This document shows positions 43,447-51,424 of a stretch of 64,000 bases of DNA, one piece after another (the stretch's first letter is position 1; each line of letters starts with the position of its first letter). This stretch comes from Nibribacter roseus (GTDB lineage: Bacteria; Bacteroidota; Bacteroidia; Cytophagales; Hymenobacteraceae): NCBI RefSeq assembly GCF_042662225.1, contig NZ_JBHSYQ010000001.1:124001-188000 (forward strand), read 5' to 3'. The position numbers were made by a program, and so were the translations under genes. The notes beneath the pieces were generated by a model. That model had not been told where the DNA came from and searched no databases. It was given only the letters and a program-made list of their open reading frames with translations.

Positions 43447-45048
43447 GTGAAAATGAAAAAAATATATAGATATTTTTTATGTGGAGTGATGGCCCTGACG
43501 GCGTTGTCATGCGACAGCTTCTTAGATGTCAATGAGAACCCCAACGAGGCAACTTCTACTACTCCTCAGCTTGTGCTTCCTACTGCATTAGCAGCAACAG
43601 CCTCTAATTCGGTTTCTTATACAGACTACGGATCATTTCTGGTTGGTTATATTGTGAATGCAGGCGGATTTGGAGGCTGGAGCACTCAGTTTACCTATGC
43701 GTACACTACAGCTAACTATGGCGGTCTGTGGAGCAGCACTTATGATAACCTAAATGATTATCATTACATAGAGACTACAGCTAGCGGCAATGAGGAATTA
43801 GCTTACTATGAGGCTATAGGCAAAATCATGAAAGCATATAACTTTCAGTTGTTGGTAGATACTTATGGTAATGTGCCTTACACCGAAGCTTTGCAAGGAG
43901 GGGGGAACCTTACTCCGTCTTATGACAATGGTGAGGAAATTTATCAGGATTTAGTAGAGCAGTTAGACGCTGCCGTGGCACTGATAGATAATGCATCAAC
44001 TAGTACTTTAGCAGTATCGGCAAACAGTGATATTATGTTTGGCGGCAATATGGGGCGTTGGACAAGATTTGCTAATACTCTTAAACTAAGACTATTAGTG
44101 AGAGCGTCTAGAAAACCAGGTGCTACCGTTCCTGGTTGGGTGACAACTCAACTTAATGAGTTTACTGCCTCAACCCCATTCTTACAAGAAGATGCAGTTG
44201 TAAACCCTGGTTACCTGCCTAACGCTGGTCAGCAGAACCCGTTGTGGAACCTGTATCATTCTGATGCCGCTGGTGCCACTACAGCTACCGGACGTTCACG
44301 TATACCAAGCCGTTACGTATTTAGCTTCTATGGTGGAACTGGTGCTAAAATTGTTGATGATACAAGAGGAGCCCTAATCTACAGAGGCTTCCCTAATTCT
44401 ACCCCTGTTAATCAATTAGGTGTGAATGATAATGATGTGCCTACCGCTCCAAGCAATAGCATTGCATGGTATACTGGTACAGGTACAGGTTTATCTGCGG
44501 CCAATACAACTGGTATTTTTAAGGGACGTACCATGGGGCAACCTCTTATGCTTGCGGCTGAAAGCCATTTCTTGCAGGCCGAAGCCAGAGCCAGAGGTTT
44601 TATCACTGGTGACGCTAAATCTGCCTTTAGAGCGGGTATTGAATCATCTTTCCGTTATTTAATGAAAGATGTGACAGGGGCTGTTGTGGGTGACCCAGTA
44701 GCTGCTACCAATGCTTACATTGCTGCAAACCAAGATAATGACTTAGTTAATTTTGATTTAGCTACCAGTTTAGATCAGCAAATGGAGGCAATTATTACTC
44801 AAAAGTATATTGCTTTGAACTTCCTGTTCGGCCACGAAGCCTGGAATGAGTTTAGAAGAACCGGATACCCTGCTGTTTCTGGCACTTCTGCAACTAGTAC
44901 CTTTGCTTCCACAGGTTCAACTTCTCCACGTGCCGATAGACTTCCGTTAAGGATTTTATACCCTGCATCTGAATATTCGTTAAACCCGAATAATGCACCA
45001 TCAGGGGTTACTCCTTTTGACAATCCTATTTTCTGGGACGTAGACTAA
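43447..45048 (+). CDS. SusD/RagB-family nutrient-binding lipoprotein (SusD-like_2 type)
   Basis: 533 residues. Lipobox ALSC (Cys22) followed by DSFLDVNENPNEATSTTPQL, the N-terminal mark of the SusD-like_2 group. Tetratricopeptide-like helices carry EAIGKIMKAYNFQLLVDTYG and NVPYTEAL; QKYIALNFLFGHEAWNEFRR near the C-terminus is also typical. It sits on its SusC partner as a surface lid that captures the ligand. It starts 5 bases after the susC stop, so translational coupling is likely. Ligand class (glycan or peptide) is not readable from the sequence. Confidence 0.92.
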   Translation: MKMKKIYRYFLCGVMALTALSCDSFLDVNENPNEATSTTPQLVLPTALAATASNSVSYTDYGSFLVGYIVNAGGFGGWSTQFTYAYTTANYGGLWSSTYDNLNDYHYIETTASGNEELAYYEAIGKIMKAYNFQLLVDTYGNVPYTEALQGGGNLTPSYDNGEEIYQDLVEQLDAAVALIDNASTSTLAVSANSDIMFGGNMGRWTRFANTLKLRLLVRASRKPGATVPGWVTTQLNEFTASTPFLQEDAVVNPGYLPNAGQQNPLWNLYHSDAAGATTATGRSRIPSRYVFSFYGGTGAKIVDDTRGALIYRGFPNSTPVNQLGVNDNDVPTAPSNSIAWYTGTGTGLSAANTTGIFKGRTMGQPLMLAAESHFLQAEARARGFITGDAKSAFRAGIESSFRYLMKDVTGAVVGDPVAATNAYIAANQDNDLVNFDLATSLDQQMEAIITQKYIALNFLFGHEAWNEFRRTGYPAVSGTSATSTFASTGSTSPRADRLPLRILYPASEYSLNPNNAPSGVTPFDNPIFWDVD

Positions 45049-45068
45049 CATCATTAAATTAAATTAAG

Positions 45069-45911
45069 ATGAAAAAGATATTTAACTTGTTTTTAGTAGC
45101 CCTGGGTGTAACAGGGCTTACTTCATGCCTCGATGAAGAACCTTTCTTCAATCCCGAGGAAGTGCAGAATGTAATTGAGTTTTACAGCTCAAACAATCTG
45201 GCACCTGCTTCTACTGCAACTGCCGTTTATCCTATGTTTAGGAACTCTGTAGAAATTGCCCCTGAAGTAGATTTGCCAATTGTTATCAAGTATGCAGGAC
45301 CAAACGTTGCTCCAGAGGACATTACAGTTACTGTTGCCATTGCTGATGCTGGTATAATAGAAGAGTATAACGAAGATCAGGATGAGCACTTTGTCTTGTT
45401 ACCTTCTGAGTGGTATTCTATGCCTACCACTACTGTAACCATACCTAAAGGCCAACGTGAGGCTACCCTTACCATCAAGGTTAGATCTGATATGTTTGAC
45501 TATGATAATAGCTATGCATTGCCATTAACCATTACAAGTGCTAGCCAAGGTATTATCAGTGGTAACTTTAATACAGCTGTATTTGCGATAGGCCCTAAAA
45601 ACAAATATCATGGTTTGTATACCAATACCTTTAGCAGAACCAGAAGAGATGGCTCTGTAATAGTAAGCGGTACAAACACAGCTGAATTGACCACAACAGG
45701 TGCCAATTCTCTACTTGGTAATTTAATTGGTTACTATTCAAACCTTCAGTACATGTCTATTGATCCAGCAACCAATAAAATAACTGTTACTTCTCCTGGT
45801 ATAGCTATCACTGAAGATGTAAGCTACTATGACCCGGCTACCAGGATTATCCATATCCAGTATGTTGCTCTTAATACTGTTATGAAGCAAACTTTGGTGC
45901 CAAGGTTCTAA
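45069..45911 (+). CDS. DUF1735/DUF4361-type surface lipoprotein
   Basis: 280 residues. Lipobox GLTSC (Cys20). An N-terminal beta-sandwich of the DUF1735/BT_3987 type (about 35-165, with TVTIPKGQREATLTIKV and YALPLTITSAS) is followed by a DUF4361-like C-terminal half (175-280: KYHGLYTNTFSRTRRDG, ending MKQTLVPRF). Such lipoproteins are usual third members of SusCD operons and bind substrate at the surface. It starts 20 bases after susD and ends at a terminator, closing the operon. In known loci this architecture often goes with host or environmental glycans; no glycoside hydrolase is present here. Confidence 0.85.
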   Translation: MKKIFNLFLVALGVTGLTSCLDEEPFFNPEEVQNVIEFYSSNNLAPASTATAVYPMFRNSVEIAPEVDLPIVIKYAGPNVAPEDITVTVAIADAGIIEEYNEDQDEHFVLLPSEWYSMPTTTVTIPKGQREATLTIKVRSDMFDYDNSYALPLTITSASQGIISGNFNTAVFAIGPKNKYHGLYTNTFSRTRRDGSVIVSGTNTAELTTTGANSLLGNLIGYYSNLQYMSIDPATNKITVTSPGIAITEDVSYYDPATRIIHIQYVALNTVMKQTLVPRF

Positions 45912-45930
45912 TCATTCCATCACAGTAAAT

Positions 45931-45965
45931 AAAAAAGGCCCTTTCTTTTGAAAGGGCCTTTTTTA
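45931..45965 (+). terminator. Terminator of the first SusCD operon
   Basis: AAAAAAGGCCCTTTC - TTTT - GAAAGGGCCTTTTTT, 15-bp stem. Confidence 0.93.
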
Positions 45966-46062
45966 TTGTGATTTAAAGATCGTGAAGATCAAGATTCTAG
46001 CTTAGGCTGCTTTCTAATTAACTTCTAAGAAGTTACTTGCTCTGTTTATCAGAAAGTACATT

Positions 46063-46122
46063 TATACTAAAAAAAGGAGAAGGCCATCCAGTACTGGATG
46101 GCCTTCTCCTTTTTTTAGTATA
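46063..46122. repeat. Perfect 60-bp palindrome
   Basis: Two 30-base arms meet without a loop at 46092/46093. The core is GGCCATCCAGTACTGGATGG, with AAAGGAGAA / TTCTCCTTT and a seven-A/seven-T tract further out. It can fold as a bidirectional terminator, but no gene end lies next to it. Confidence 0.9.
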
Positions 46123-46324
46123 TAGAATTTTAAGAAAATATTAACAGTTGAAGAATTAAATAATCTTTTAAACAAAACAATGGATTTAAAATTATTTTAA
46201 GAATTACGGCCAATTATGATGGTTGAGTTATATTTCATATAGGAATATAAAAATTTACAAGAACAGACACAACGAAATTCCCTCAGTTTTATTCTGTTAT
46301 ATCCAAAAGTTTTATGTTAAATAT

Positions 46325-46354
46325 TTGTTAATGTTGAAGTGATTGTTAAATTTG
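46325..46354 (+). promoter_or_regulatory. Promoter of the second SusCD locus (TTG - N19 - TAAATTTG)
   Basis: TTG at 46325-46327 (part of TTTG), 19-base spacer, exact TAnnTTTG match at 46347-46354, giving a leader of roughly 35-40 bases before the ATG. Confidence 0.65.
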
Positions 46355-46398
46355 GTTAACAATCTTTATCATCTCTACAAACAAACAACCAAAACCAC

Positions 46399-49300
46399 AT
46401 GAAGAAAGCTTTACTTTTCAGTATTGCTTTGTTGTTCGTGCTTGCTACGCAAGCGTGGGCACAAAGTAGAACTGTAACAGGACGAGTGACTGACGCACAA
46501 ACAGGAGAGGGAATGCCTGGCGTCACTGTGCAACTCAAGGGTACCACCACCGCATCACCAACGGATGTTAATGGTAGCTATTCAATCTCTGTTCCGTCCT
46601 CTGGCGGAACCCTTGTATTCTCCTTTATCGGATATGTAAATCAAGAAGTGGCTGTAGGAAACCAAACTACAGTTAATGTTAAATTAGGAACTGACGCCGA
46701 GGCACTACAGGAAGTAGTAGTTGTTGGGTACGGTACTACAACTAAACAATCATTCACGGGATCTGCAAAAGTAGTTGACGGAGAAGTGATGGATAGAAAG
46801 AATGTAGCAAACGTGTCTCAAGCCTTAGCTGGTGAGGTATCAGGGGTAAGAGTAATTAACACCAGTGGACAACCTGGTACGGTGGCTACTATTCGTATTA
46901 GAGGTCTGGGTTCTGTGAACGGTAACCGCGATCCATTGTACGTAGTTGACGGGGTTCCTTTCTCTGGAGGTCTTAATTCCATCAATCCTGCTGACGTTGA
47001 GTCTACCACTGTATTAAAAGATGCCGCTGCAACTTCTATTTATGGTTCTAGAGGTGCTAACGGTGTGGTGCTCATCACTACTAGATCTGGAAGAGGTAGA
47101 AAGTCTTTCATTGAAGCTGATGCTAACTTTGGTACAAACATGGCTTTATTGCCGCGTTATGAAACCATTAAATCTCCTGAACAATACATTGCGTTAGGTT
47201 GGGAAGGTCTTTACAATTATCCTAACTCAGGTACAGATGCTGAGCGTATTGCTTACGCAAACGCAAATTTGTTTTCTGCAAGTGGTGTAAGAACAGGTTA
47301 CAACATGTGGAATGTGGCCAATGGTGGTGAATTGATTGATCCAGCCACCAGAACCGTTCGTCCAGGAGTTACAAGAAAATATGATCCGGAGAACTGGGAA
47401 GACTATGCCTTCCAGAATTCAGCTCGCAGAGAGTACAACGTTAAATTAGGAGGTTCTTCAGGAAGAACTAGCTATTATACCTCTTTTGGCTATTTAGATG
47501 ACCAAGGTTATTCTATCAAGTCAGATTATGAGCGTATAACAGCTCGTTTAAATTTAAGACAAGAAGTTACTTCATGGTTGACTGGTGGTATCAACTTCAA
47601 CTACGCAAGATCTGAAACCAATACTGGTGGACAGACAGAAGACTCTGGAAGTATTTTCTGGTTTGTTGATAACATGCCATCTATTTATCCTCTATTTAAA
47701 AGAGATGCTAGTGGAGCTCGGATTCCTGACCCTTATTATCCTGGTTCTTTTGTGTATGATTATGGTGCTGAAGGTGATTTTGCTCGTGGCTTCGGTGGAT
47801 TAACAAACTCTATCGCTGATGCTACCTATAATACCAGAAGAGACAATCGTGATGAAATCAACGGAAACGCAAATTTAGATTTCAAAATTGTTGAAGGTCT
47901 AACTTTTGAAAACAGAATAGGTGTACAATACTTCCACAATAAGTATGGTTGGTTGAACAATAAATTCTATGGTTCTTCTGCTGGGCAAGTGGGTTCTCTG
48001 GGCTTAACCAGAACAGACAGATTCTCCTACAACTTGTTGAACCTGTTGCGTTATTCAAAATCTTTTGGACAACATGGATTTGAAGCTTTAGTTGCTCATG
48101 AAGCTACTGATTACGAGCAAAATACATTCTTTGCTTCAGGCTACAGATTAGTAGATCCTAACATTTTGGAACTAAGCAATACAATTGTTAAGAACCCAAC
48201 CCAAAACTCTTACACGATCAGAAATACCTTAGAAAGCTATTTCGGGCAACTGAATTATGACTTTGATAAGACTTACTTTTTGTCAGCAACTTTAAGAAGA
48301 GATGGTTCTTCTAAATTCTTGAACAAAAAATGGGGAACTTTTGGATCAGTAGGAGCAGCTTGGTTAGTATCTAACGAAGATTTCATGAGAAGCCTTCCTT
48401 TGTTAAGCTCCTTGAAACTGAAGGCTAGCTACGGTATCATGGGTGACCAGGCAGGTGTAGGTTCTTATTCAGGCTACGATCTGTACAACGTTAACAACGT
48501 AAGTAACCAACCAGCCTTCTCTGAAAGCAGTGTGGGTAACCCTAACTTGACTTGGGAGTCTTCTGAGATGTTTCAGACAGGTGTGGAGTTTGAAATTGGC
48601 AAATTCTTAACAGGTTCATTTGAATACTATGTTAAGAATACTGAAGACCTGATTTTCCAGGTAAGACCTGGCCCTTCTATTGGCTACGCTCTTATTGTAT
48701 CTAATGATGGTAAATTGCAGAACAAGGGTTTTGAATTTGATTTAACAGGCCATATTTTAAAAACCTCAGATTTCCGTCTTGATTTAAATGTAAACGGAGA
48801 GATCTTCACTAATAAGATCACACAGATGCCGCTTGATGCTTCAACAGGTCAACCTAAGGCAATAGATGTGCAAGGCAGCTATGGCTGGTCAAAAGGCCAC
48901 TCTATCTTTGATTTTTATATGAGAGAGTTTTCTGGTGTTGATCCGACAGACGGAAAGAGCACTTGGACTGTTCATTACATTGATGCCAATGGAGATGGTG
49001 CCTTTAACACAGGTGAGCAAATTCAAAGCTTAACTGATTACCTTTCTAAGAATCCTGGTGAAGCTGGAAACATCATGGTAGGTACAACCAAAGTATACTC
49101 TGAGGCTACTCAGAAATATGTAGGGAAATCACCAATTCCAGATGTTAGAGGTGGTGTAAACCTTTCAGCCGGTTACAAAGGCTTTGATCTTAATGTACAA
49201 ATGCTTTATAGCTTTGGTGGCTATGCATATGATGGTGCCTACGCTAGCTTAATGCACAGTGGCGTTGTGGGTAGCAACAACTGGCACGTAGATATTCTTG

Positions 49301-49629
49301 ACAGATGGCAGAGTGAGGAGAACCCAGGAAATGGGGTACCTCGCCTATCAAACCAGAGAGATGCAAACGTAAGTTCAGTTTCTACCCGCTTCTTGACAAA
49401 AGCAAATTACTTGGCTTTGAACAACGTACGGTTAAGTTATACTGTGCCTGCAAGCTTAACTAGCAGATTTAAAGTAGGAGGTTTATCTGTTTGGGTATCT
49501 GGTGATAACTTGTGGTTGAATAGTGCCCGTCAAGGATTTAATCCATCTACAGCTGAAACTGGTGGTTCTAGTACATACCGCTACTCACCTTTGTCAACTG
49601 TTACAGCTGGTTTAAGAATTAAAATCTAA
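46399..49629 (+). CDS. SusC/RagA-family TonB-linked outer-membrane transporter (2)
   Basis: 1076 residues. Signal peptide (ATQAWAQ), carboxypeptidase-regulatory-like domain (about 25-105) very close to that of the first SusC (GEGMPGVTVQLKGT, FSFIGYVNQEVAVGNQ), plug with VVVVGYGTTTKQSFTGSA, VSGVRVINTSGQPGT and DAAATSIYGSRGANGVVLIT, and a long barrel. The barrel differs from the first copy, so the two pairs should take different ligands. SusD starts 5 bases downstream. An S9 peptidase follows after an assembly gap, suggesting a peptide-import locus like RagAB. Confidence 0.94.
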   Translation: MKKALLFSIALLFVLATQAWAQSRTVTGRVTDAQTGEGMPGVTVQLKGTTTASPTDVNGSYSISVPSSGGTLVFSFIGYVNQEVAVGNQTTVNVKLGTDAEALQEVVVVGYGTTTKQSFTGSAKVVDGEVMDRKNVANVSQALAGEVSGVRVINTSGQPGTVATIRIRGLGSVNGNRDPLYVVDGVPFSGGLNSINPADVESTTVLKDAAATSIYGSRGANGVVLITTRSGRGRKSFIEADANFGTNMALLPRYETIKSPEQYIALGWEGLYNYPNSGTDAERIAYANANLFSASGVRTGYNMWNVANGGELIDPATRTVRPGVTRKYDPENWEDYAFQNSARREYNVKLGGSSGRTSYYTSFGYLDDQGYSIKSDYERITARLNLRQEVTSWLTGGINFNYARSETNTGGQTEDSGSIFWFVDNMPSIYPLFKRDASGARIPDPYYPGSFVYDYGAEGDFARGFGGLTNSIADATYNTRRDNRDEINGNANLDFKIVEGLTFENRIGVQYFHNKYGWLNNKFYGSSAGQVGSLGLTRTDRFSYNLLNLLRYSKSFGQHGFEALVAHEATDYEQNTFFASGYRLVDPNILELSNTIVKNPTQNSYTIRNTLESYFGQLNYDFDKTYFLSATLRRDGSSKFLNKKWGTFGSVGAAWLVSNEDFMRSLPLLSSLKLKASYGIMGDQAGVGSYSGYDLYNVNNVSNQPAFSESSVGNPNLTWESSEMFQTGVEFEIGKFLTGSFEYYVKNTEDLIFQVRPGPSIGYALIVSNDGKLQNKGFEFDLTGHILKTSDFRLDLNVNGEIFTNKITQMPLDASTGQPKAIDVQGSYGWSKGHSIFDFYMREFSGVDPTDGKSTWTVHYIDANGDGAFNTGEQIQSLTDYLSKNPGEAGNIMVGTTKVYSEATQKYVGKSPIPDVRGGVNLSAGYKGFDLNVQMLYSFGGYAYDGAYASLMHSGVVGSNNWHVDILDRWQSEENPGNGVPRLSNQRDANVSSVSTRFLTKANYLALNNVRLSYTVPASLTSRFKVGGLSVWVSGDNLWLNSARQGFNPSTAETGGSSTYRYSPLSTVTAGLRIKI

Positions 49630-49634
49630 TTAAA

Positions 49635-51152
49635 ATGAAAAAGAAATTATATACAGTGGCATTAGCTGTTCTTACAGTTTTTGCTTCCGGTTGCCAAGAA
49701 GATTTCTTGGAGGAAAAGCCGACCCAACAACTATCGCTTGAGCAAATAAGGGAAGCAGCCAAAACGGACCCTACTTTGTATAACTCATTTGTTTCTGGCC
49801 TTTACTCAACCATGTATACTCCCGGTACTGGGGGTACCACCGGGCATGATGACTTTGGGCAGAAAGGATTTGATATTTTCGCCGATATGCTTGCCTCTGA
49901 TATGGTATTGGCGGGTACTACCTATGGCTGGTATTCTGGTATAGCTAGATATCAGGTTACGAAAGACTTTACAGTTAACCAAACTTATACCCCTTGGAGA
50001 TACTACTATAGAGTTATTCGTTCTGCCAATACTCTTATAGATCTTTTGGGTGGAAATGATGCTGTTCAACCAGATACTAATACGAAGCAGCTGATGGGGC
50101 AGGCAAAAGCTATGCGCGCCTATGCTTATTTCTACCTGGCGCAGTTCTACTCTAAGGGATACGGAGATGGTACAGAGAAGATCTTACCTGTGTATACTTC
50201 AACCTCAATGCCTAATCAGCCTAAAAGTACTTCAGCAGAAGTATACAATCTGATGGTTAGTGACCTAGAGGCTGCTATTGTTGCACTTGAAGGATATACA
50301 AGAGATACTAAAAACAAAGTAGATCAGCATGTTGCAAAAGGGTTGTTAGCTTATGTATTAGCCGCTCGTGGTTCTCAGGCTGATTTACAGCGTGTGGTAA
50401 CTCTTACGAATGACATCATTTCTGCCTCTACTTACCGTGTGCTTAACCCTAATGAAGTAGTTGCTCAATTTGACGCAGCGGGTCAAATCACGAACCGTAC
50501 AACTGCTGGCTTCAATAATGTGGCTGCTCCTAGCTGGATTTGGGGAATGGACCTAGTATTAGATTATGGGCTTAACCTGATCTCTTGGTGGGGTCAAGTG
50601 GATGTTTTCTCCTACAGCTATGCATGGGCAGGTGACCCTAAGACTATTGATCGTAGCCTTTATGACGCCATTCGTCCAGGTGATATCAGAAAAGGACAGT
50701 TTCATGCCACAAACTTGCAGCCAAGAAACAAATTCTTTCACCCAGACAGGGTAATTGGTAAGCAGCGTTTCATGGAAACTGACTATGTATACATGCGTCT
50801 GGAAGAAATGATTTTGCTGAATGCAGAAGCCAAGGCAAGATTGAATCAAGATGGGCCAGCCAGAGAAATGCTTAAAACTTTATTGGCAAAAAGATTTACT
50901 TCGGCGTCTGATTATGCTTATGTAGACGATCTGAGCGGTCAAGCTCTGAAAGATGAGATACACCTGCAGACCCGTATTGAACTTTGGGGTGAAGGTAAAT
51001 CTTACCTTTCCCTTAAAAGAAATAAGAGAACGGTTAAAAGAGGCTCTAATCACTTGTTTGAGGCTGGAAACTCTTTTGCTTGGGATTCTGATGAAATGAC
51101 TTTTGATATTCCTCAGGCTGAAGTTCTGAACAATCCTGTTTTGAATGATTAA
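49635..51152 (+). CDS. SusD/RagB-family nutrient-binding lipoprotein (2)
   Basis: 505 residues. Lipobox FASGC (Cys20), followed by QEDFLEEKPTQQLSLEQI, the classical SusD N-terminus. TPR-like helices include YYYRVIRSANTLIDLL and KAMRAYAYFYLAQFYSKGYG; the C-terminal RIELWGEGKSYLSLKRNKR is diagnostic. It belongs to the RagB/SusD main family, unlike the SusD-like_2 protein of the first locus. It is coupled to its SusC (5-base gap). About 70 bases after the stop a hairpin runs into the assembly gap. Confidence 0.93.
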   Translation: MKKKLYTVALAVLTVFASGCQEDFLEEKPTQQLSLEQIREAAKTDPTLYNSFVSGLYSTMYTPGTGGTTGHDDFGQKGFDIFADMLASDMVLAGTTYGWYSGIARYQVTKDFTVNQTYTPWRYYYRVIRSANTLIDLLGGNDAVQPDTNTKQLMGQAKAMRAYAYFYLAQFYSKGYGDGTEKILPVYTSTSMPNQPKSTSAEVYNLMVSDLEAAIVALEGYTRDTKNKVDQHVAKGLLAYVLAARGSQADLQRVVTLTNDIISASTYRVLNPNEVVAQFDAAGQITNRTTAGFNNVAAPSWIWGMDLVLDYGLNLISWWGQVDVFSYSYAWAGDPKTIDRSLYDAIRPGDIRKGQFHATNLQPRNKFFHPDRVIGKQRFMETDYVYMRLEEMILLNAEAKARLNQDGPAREMLKTLLAKRFTSASDYAYVDDLSGQALKDEIHLQTRIELWGEGKSYLSLKRNKRTVKRGSNHLFEAGNSFAWDSDEMTFDIPQAEVLNNPVLND

Positions 51153-51207
51153 GTTGGCTATTGCTTAATTATAAGCATTAGTTATATGAAATGTTTTAAC
51201 AATAGGC

Positions 51208-51375
51208 CGCACCAAAGGTGCGNNNNNNNNNNNNNNNNNNNNNNNNNNNNNNNNNNNNNNNNNNNNNNNNNNNNNNNNNNNNNNNNNNNNNNNNNNNNNN
51301 NNNNNNNNNNNNNNNNNNNNNNNNNNNNNNNNNNNNNNNNNNNNNNNNNNNNNNNNNNNNNNNNNNNNNNNNNNN
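51208..51375. other. Assembly gap (153 N, 51223-51375) next to a GC-rich hairpin
   Basis: CGCACC-AAA-GGTGCG (51208-51222) ends exactly where the Ns begin. This is probably the base of a terminator for the susD transcript whose remainder, with any promoter of the peptidase gene, is not resolved. Gap length may be an estimate. Confidence 0.8.
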
Positions 51376-51424
51376 CATATCAGTACCTCCCTTAATCTTA
51401 CTAAACAAGACTTTTAAGACATTC

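Larger units (their letters stand above)
45912..46398. other. 487-bp region between the two SusCD operons
   Basis: Operon terminator (45931-45965), about 100 bases without a reading frame, a perfect 60-bp palindrome (46063-46122), then AT-rich sequence with a consensus promoter (46325-46354) and an AC-rich leader before the second susC. Confidence 0.65.

Noticed and set aside
51186..51424. Frames reading through the run of N, including an upstream extension of the S9 peptidase
   Set aside because: Translation of N is meaningless; the ATG at 51425 gives a proper signal peptide.
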